Source: Haloarculaceae archaeon H-GB1-1 (GTDB lineage: Archaea; Halobacteriota; Halobacteria; Halobacteriales; Haloarculaceae). From it: 55,686 nt of DNA. The stretch covers positions 1-55,686 of the forward strand of contig JARUKX010000021.1 in NCBI GenBank assembly GCA_029688825.1, read 5' to 3'. The first letter of the stretch is position 1. Every line of letters starts with the position of its first letter. Below the pieces are notes generated by a model. The model did no database searches. It worked only from the letters and a program-made list of their open reading frames with translations, and was not told the DNA's origin. The position numbers and the translations under genes are program-made. Below, one piece after another: positions 52,182 through 55,686 of this stretch.

Positions 52182-53183
52182 ATGCACCGCGTTATCGACG
52201 AGCAATCGCTCGCCGAGTCCTCGGTCGACGCCGACCTGGCTCGCGAGATGCTCACGGATATGGTCCGTGCTCGCGTGTTCGACGAGAAAGCCGTCGCTCT
52301 CCAGCGTCGCGGCTGGATGAGCGGGTATCCGCCGTTCTCGGGACAGGAAGCCTCACAGGTCGGTGCCGCCCACGCCCTGGACGGCGACGACTGGCTCTTC
52401 CCGACCTACCGCTCGAACGCCATGCAGTTCGCCCGCGGCGTCCCGATGAGTGACATCCTGCTGTTCCGTCGGGGCTACCCGGAGTTCCACTCCGACCACG
52501 ACGTCCCGGTCTTCCCGCAAGCCATTCCCATCGCCACCCAGCTGCCCCACGCCGTCGGCGTCGGGATGGCCGCCGACTACGGGGACGACGACCGCGTCTC
52601 GATGGCGTACTTCGGCGACGGCGCGACGAGCGAGGGCGACTTCCACGAGGCGATGAACTTCGCGGGCGTCTTCGACGCACCAGTCGTCTTCTTCTGCGAG
52701 AACAACCACTGGGCCATCAGCCGGCCGGCAAACCGCCAGACTGCGAGCGAGTCCATCGCGGTCAAGGCCGACGCCTACGGGTTCGACGGCATCCGCGTCG
52801 ACGGGAACGACCCGCTCGCCGTCTACGAGATCGTCTCGTCTGCACGCGAGTACGCGCCCGCGCTCATCGAGAGCCTGACCTACCGTCAGGGTGCCCACAC
52901 CACGAGCGACGACCCCTCGCGGTACCGCGACGAGGACCCCGACCTCCCGGAGTGGCGAACCGCCGACCCGATAGACCGCTTCGCGGACTACCTCCGCGAG
53001 GAGGGTGCCATCGAGACGGGGTTCCTCGAAGACGCGCGTGCCGAAGCGTCCGAGGAGGTCGACGCCGCCGTCGAGACGGCGGAGGACCACGCGGAGGCCG
53101 ACCCGGACGAAATGTTCACGTCGGCCTACGAGACGATCCCACCGCGGGTCGAAGAACAGCGAGCCTCGATCTCTCGCGAGTAG
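52182..53183 (+). CDS. Thiamine-dependent dehydrogenase E1 alpha subunit
   Basis: This 333-residue alpha subunit of a pyruvate/branched-chain 2-oxoacid dehydrogenase-type E1 has the TPP motif GDG...NN intact (GDGATSEGDF followed by CENNHWAIS). Substrate-side 'FPTYRSNAMQFARG' is also present. ATG 52182 was chosen over one nine codons upstream. No gene for the beta subunit, E2 or E3 is adjacent, so it is an orphan here, and its partner must lie elsewhere or it has another function. H. volcanii also has a lone E1-alpha, as I recall. Confidence 0.87.
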   Translation: MHRVIDEQSLAESSVDADLAREMLTDMVRARVFDEKAVALQRRGWMSGYPPFSGQEASQVGAAHALDGDDWLFPTYRSNAMQFARGVPMSDILLFRRGYPEFHSDHDVPVFPQAIPIATQLPHAVGVGMAADYGDDDRVSMAYFGDGATSEGDFHEAMNFAGVFDAPVVFFCENNHWAISRPANRQTASESIAVKADAYGFDGIRVDGNDPLAVYEIVSSAREYAPALIESLTYRQGAHTTSDDPSRYRDEDPDLPEWRTADPIDRFADYLREEGAIETGFLEDARAEASEEVDAAVETAEDHAEADPDEMFTSAYETIPPRVEEQRASISRE

Positions 53184-53414
53184 CTACTCCAGCGCGATGT
53201 AGGTTCGCGTGTCCGTCACGCCCTCCAGGTCGCGGACGTCCGACGCGACCGAATGCATCACGTCGTAGACCTCCTCGCCGCTCGCCTCGGCGATGATGTC
53301 GTACTCGCCAGCGACGATGTGGGCCTCGTCGATACCGGCGATGGATTCAGCATTTTCGAGGAGTTCCTCGGACTTCCCCGCCGCCGTCTTGACCATGACG
53401 AACGCGCGAACCAT
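53184..53414 (-). CDS. Stand-alone Lrp/AsnC ligand-binding domain protein
   Basis: This 76-residue protein (MVRAFVMVKTAAGKSEEL...TRTYIALE) is the RAM ligand-binding domain of Lrp/AsnC regulators without the helix-turn-helix. Such proteins oligomerise and bind amino acids. It is divergent from a TrkA-type gene, which is in turn followed by a second RAM protein. A palindrome lies just upstream of its ATG. Confidence 0.87.
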   Translation of the reverse strand: MVRAFVMVKTAAGKSEELLENAESIAGIDEAHIVAGEYDIIAEASGEEVYDVMHSVASDVRDLEGVTDTRTYIALE

Positions 53415-53415
53415 T

Positions 53416-53439
53416 GTGTGGCTTGGTACTCTACCACAC
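53416..53439. promoter_or_regulatory. Inverted repeat at the start of the RAM-domain gene
   Basis: GTGTGG-N12-CCACAC is centred about 14 bp upstream of the ATG at 53414, so it covers the expected transcription start. It could be an operator for feedback by Lrp-type proteins. The element CTTGGTACT within the spacer recurs as a direct repeat at 53488-53496. Confidence 0.5.
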
Positions 53440-53500
53440 GCAAAAAGCCTTCCCCCGACCTTGCTTGCGGTCTCGACCCTGCAGGACCTTGGTACTAGGT

Positions 53501-53510
53501 AACTTTATTC
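53501..53510 (+). promoter_or_regulatory. TATA-like element for trkA-type gene
   Basis: AACTTTATTC is centred about 30 bp ahead of the ATG at 53535. AAGGTG close to the start codon could act as a ribosome binding site if there is a leader. Confidence 0.55.
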
Positions 53511-53534
53511 ACTCTGCTCCGTGTAAGGTGTACC

Positions 53535-54218
53535 ATGCGATTCGTTATCGTGGGTGCTGGCCGCGTCGGCCTCCGAACGGCCCGGGCGCTCCGGGACAGC
53601 GGTCACGAGGTCGTCCTGATAGAGCGCGACCCGTCGACCGTCGAGCGCGTCCGCACGGAGGGCTTCGAGGTGATCGAGGGTAGTGGCTCCGAAGAGGCCG
53701 ACCTCATGGAGACCGACCTCGAAACCGCCGACGCCCTCGGCGCTCTCAGCGGCGACATCGGCACCAACTTCATCGCCTGCATGATCGGCAAGCACTTCGG
53801 CTGCCGGACGGTCCTCCGCATCGACGAGGACTACCGCGAGGACATCTACCGCAAATACTCCTCGGACGTCGACGAGGTCGTCTACCCCGAACGCCTCGGC
53901 GCAATCGTCGCGAAGAACGCCCTGCTCGGCGGGAACATCCGCGCCATCGCGGACATCGCACAGAACCTCCAGCTCGTCGAGTACACCGTCACCGAGAACT
54001 CTCCCATGAACGGCTACAGCCTCAGCGAACTCGAACTGCCCGGCGACGCGAGCCTGCTCGGCTTCGGCAAGAAGGACCAGTCGATCGCGCTTCCCTCCGA
54101 CGACTACTCGCTGGAGGCCGGCGACCGCGTCGTCGTCCTCGCGGACTTCGAGGCACTCGCGGACATCCAACAAATCATCGTCGGCGACGCCGCTCCCGTC
54201 GCCGTGGGGGGTGCCTGA
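53535..54218 (+). CDS. TrkA-type potassium uptake regulator (RCK N and C domains)
   Basis: This 227-residue protein has an N-terminal Rossmann domain (FVIVGAGRVGLRTARALRDSGHEVVLIERD) binding NAD, and a C-terminal TrkA_C domain (EYTVTENSPMNGYSLSEL...YSLEAGDRVVVLADFEAL). It resembles the soluble gating subunit of Trk/Ktr potassium transporters. No channel gene is adjacent. The stop lies 1 bp before the ATG of the second RAM gene. Confidence 0.88.
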   Translation: MRFVIVGAGRVGLRTARALRDSGHEVVLIERDPSTVERVRTEGFEVIEGSGSEEADLMETDLETADALGALSGDIGTNFIACMIGKHFGCRTVLRIDEDYREDIYRKYSSDVDEVVYPERLGAIVAKNALLGGNIRAIADIAQNLQLVEYTVTENSPMNGYSLSELELPGDASLLGFGKKDQSIALPSDDYSLEAGDRVVVLADFEALADIQQIIVGDAAPVAVGGA

Positions 54219-54219
54219 G

Positions 54220-54450
54220 ATGGTCACCGCCTACATCATGATCAAAGCTCACACGGGCGACGCCGACCGCCTCAAAGAAGATATTGCCGCCATCGAAGGC
54301 GTCGTCGACGTCGCCATCGTCGCCGGTGACGTGGACCTCATCGCCAAAGCACAGGTCGACACACCCGCCGAAGTCAAAGAGATTGCTGCGAACCAGATTC
54401 AGGGCGTCGACGGCGTCGAGGACACGCAGACCTACGTCGCGATGCATTAA
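54220..54450 (+). CDS. Stand-alone Lrp/AsnC ligand-binding domain protein
   Basis: This 76-residue RAM-domain protein (MVTAYIMIKAHTGDADRLKEDIAAIEGV...TYVAMH) is related to the one at 53.2-53.4 kb. The ATG at 54220 was chosen over a GTG three codons upstream that overlaps the trkA-type gene. It is co-transcribed with that gene, which suggests it senses a ligand for potassium control; this is inference. Confidence 0.87.
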   Translation: MVTAYIMIKAHTGDADRLKEDIAAIEGVVDVAIVAGDVDLIAKAQVDTPAEVKEIAANQIQGVDGVEDTQTYVAMH

Positions 54451-54621
54451 CGCGCAGCGTCTCGTGCGAGCGGTGACGACCGCGAGCAAGCCGAACGAGA
54501 GCTCGGAAGTCGCAGCCGTGAGTAGTGCGAACGGACCGTCTTCCGGTGGGAAAAACTACCTCGACCTCACTACGTTCGGTCGAGTGAAACGGCTCGCTCC
54601 GCTCGCCGTACGCTGGCACCG

Positions 54622-54668
54622 CCACCGCACAGCTCCACCGCACAGCTACAGCCACCGCACGGCTACAG
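54622..54668. repeat. 13-bp tandem repeats before the DUF5813-like stop
   Basis: Two perfect copies of CCACCGCACAGCT (54622-54634 and 54635-54647) are followed 4 bp later by a third copy with one mismatch. They lie across the end of the DUF5813-like gene and the gap to the convergent RAM gene. No coding function is apparent. Confidence 0.6.
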
Positions 54669-55169
54669 CGGCGTACCGCCACCCTGGCCGTTCTGGCTCG
54701 CGCTGTCGAGGAGGTCCGCCACCGGACTCTCGTACTCGTACCCCGGGACGATACCCTCGACGTACGTTCCCTCGACGTACTCGACGATGGCTTTCACCAC
54801 GTCCGGAGCGCGATCCGCGTTCCCGAACTCGAAACTGAACGTCGCGCGCGCCTGGTCCCCGTCCCGCTCGACCGCGTAGTCGTCGAGCGCCAGGTCGGCG
54901 CGGGTCGCCATCGGCGCGTCCTCCAGCCGTCGCTCGAACGTCTCGAACCACCCGGTCTCGACGGCGTCGCCGACCTCGTCGCTGGTCGCCGCGCTCAACA
55001 TCGGGACGCGAACCTCGACGTCGTACGCCAGCGCCCAGTCGTCGGTCTCCGATGCGTCGACCGCGTTCTCGAACACGACCGTCGTCACGGCCACGCCACC
55101 GTCGTTCATCTCGAACGCCTCGTGACCCTCGAACGACCGACTCGCTCGTTCGGGAAGCTCCTCGCTCAT
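54663..55169 (-). CDS. DUF5813-like haloarchaeal protein
   Basis: This 168-residue acidic soluble protein ('SEELPERASRSFEGHEAFEMNDGGVAVTTVVFENAVDA...') has alternating beta strands and a helix-rich end. I recall DUF5813 for this type; function is unknown. Two consecutive ATGs (55172 and 55169) are possible starts. A TATA-like CGCTTTTGCC is centred about 26-29 bp upstream. Confidence 0.72.
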   Translation of the reverse strand: MSEELPERASRSFEGHEAFEMNDGGVAVTTVVFENAVDASETDDWALAYDVEVRVPMLSAATSDEVGDAVETGWFETFERRLEDAPMATRADLALDDYAVERDGDQARATFSFEFGNADRAPDVVKAIVEYVEGTYVEGIVPGYEYESPVADLLDSASQNGQGGGTPL

Positions 55170-55210
55170 CATCGTCCGCTATGCAATCCGTCGGCAAAAG
55201 CGCGTCGCGA

Positions 55211-55236
55211 CGGCTCGCTCGATGGCGAGCGAGCCG
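55211..55236. promoter_or_regulatory. Perfect 11-bp stem-loop upstream of the DUF5813-like gene
   Basis: CGGCTCGCTCG (55211-55221) and CGAGCGAGCCG (55226-55236) form a perfect 11-bp stem with a 4-nt loop. It is about 40 bp upstream of the DUF5813-like start. It could be an operator or a second terminator for the small membrane protein gene. Confidence 0.55.
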
Positions 55237-55262
55237 CGCCGCTCACCGCGAAAAAACCGTGG

Positions 55263-55291
55263 CCCCACCAGCCCAACGGGGCTCGGTGGGG
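55263..55291 (-). terminator. Hairpin with downstream T-run after the 36-residue membrane protein gene
   Basis: CCCCACC-AGCCC and GGGCT-c-GGTGGGG form a 12-bp stem with one bulge and a 4-nt loop. On the minus strand it begins 35 nt after the stop codon and is followed by CCACGG and six T residues (55251-55256). That resembles an intrinsic terminator. Confidence 0.65.
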
Positions 55292-55326
55292 ACGCGCCTC
55301 TGGAGGACCGTCGCTGCTACGCTGGC

Positions 55327-55437
55327 CTACTGCACGACGTCGCCGGAATCGGTGTCCGCTCCCTTCGACGACAATCGGTATCGAAGCGCGACGACGAGCG
55401 CGCCGAGCGCAGCAACCACAGCGAGTTTTCGTTTCAT
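55327..55437 (-). CDS. 36-residue single-span membrane peptide
   Basis: This short gene encodes MKRKLAVVAALGALVVALRY, then RLSSKGADTDSGDVVQ: a Lys/Arg start, one hydrophobic helix and a polar tail. It would be an inner-membrane peptide with the tail inside or outside. A TATA-like GAATAACTAC lies about 30 bp upstream, and a hairpin/T-run terminator follows. No family is known to me. Confidence 0.6.
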   Translation of the reverse strand: MKRKLAVVAALGALVVALRYRLSSKGADTDSGDVVQ

Positions 55438-55686
55438 TACAGACGATATCTCTCCCGGTGTCACCGTAGTTATTCCCTCGCTAACTGCGATTTTGCGGTG
55501 CGTTCCGTCGACTCCTCGGCCCGTCGTTGGTGGCCGCTCCCGGCGATCCGGAAGCGACGACGACCGCAACGGGTTCCCTGCAGGCTGCGAGGGATGGGAC
55601 GTGAACACCGCAACGCTGGTCGCCCAGTTCGCACTCGTTCGATTCCGTCCGTTCGATACACACGGCGCTCACGAGCGAATTCGCGC

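Noticed and set aside
1-55686. Defence system, prophage or insertion sequence
   Set aside because: No transposase, integrase, restriction, toxin or CRISPR-associated gene could be recognised; almost all genes are chromosomal housekeeping or haloarchaea-typical.

Overview
The window is a gene-dense stretch of a haloarchaeal chromosome (class Halobacteria). The evidence is its high G+C, uniformly acidic proteins, TATA boxes about 25-30 bp ahead of many start codons (leaderless transcription), CetZ, coenzyme F420 biosynthesis genes, a geranylgeranyl-reductase-family flavoprotein, Amt/PII and several proteins typical of haloarchaea. From memory, the cetZ1 / small secreted protein / cofC / cofG order resembles Haloferax volcanii. 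I would not name the genus. I see no tRNA, rRNA, CRISPR array, transposase or phage gene.

Layout. 0.3-5.3 kb: a hotdog thioesterase, then a convergent gene for a 1453-residue secreted protein. That protein has a Gln/Ala-rich repeat array, Asn-Pro-Asn beta domains, a Thr-Pro-Glu stalk and a NosD-like beta-helix. 5.8-11.4 kb: prs, a GGR-type flavoprotein, a beta-propeller protein, a DUF4349 lipoprotein and hemL. 11.4-15.7 kb: a receiver/PAS/GAF histidine kinase and an ammonium transporter fused to a PII protein. 16-19.9 kb: a zinc-ribbon protein, cofE, a phosphoesterase, a NUDIX/eIF2B-like fusion and an MBL-fold hydrolase. 20-21.7 kb: a poorly coding, lower-G+C patch and a DUF3179 lipoprotein. 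21.7-25.6 kb: a leftward set with NUDIX/rhodanese, a DAO-family oxidase, a membrane-anchored protein with DUF5809/DUF5810-like proteins, and RimI.

26-34 kb: aconitase, dUTPase, an SDR, PRC-barrel plus Nob1, a 47-residue ribbon-helix-helix protein, a CPBP protease, pgi and small membrane or DUF proteins. 34-37 kb: purQ, purS, a 49-residue ORF and purC. 37-44 kb: a small NosD-like secreted protein, a Ca/Na exchanger, cofH, two Tat lipoproteins and an HTH-10 regulator. 43-48 kb: the leftward unit cetZ, a secreted membrane protein, cofC and cofG, preceded by an NDUFA9-like epimerase. 48-55.7 kb: tmk, small membrane proteins, a chemotaxis transducer, an orphan E1-alpha, a TrkA-type protein flanked by two stand-alone AsnC ligand domains, a DUF5813-like protein and a 36-residue membrane peptide.

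Themes. Four F420 genes (cofE, cofH, cofG, cofC) lie in one 29-kb span, with cofC-cofG downstream of cetZ. De novo purine genes (prs, purS, purQ, purC) and nucleotide housekeeping genes (tmk, dut) are also present. The most unusual gene is the giant repeat protein. The Amt-PII fusion, the NUDIX/eIF2B-like fusion, and the TrkA plus paired AsnC-domain group are the next most interesting.
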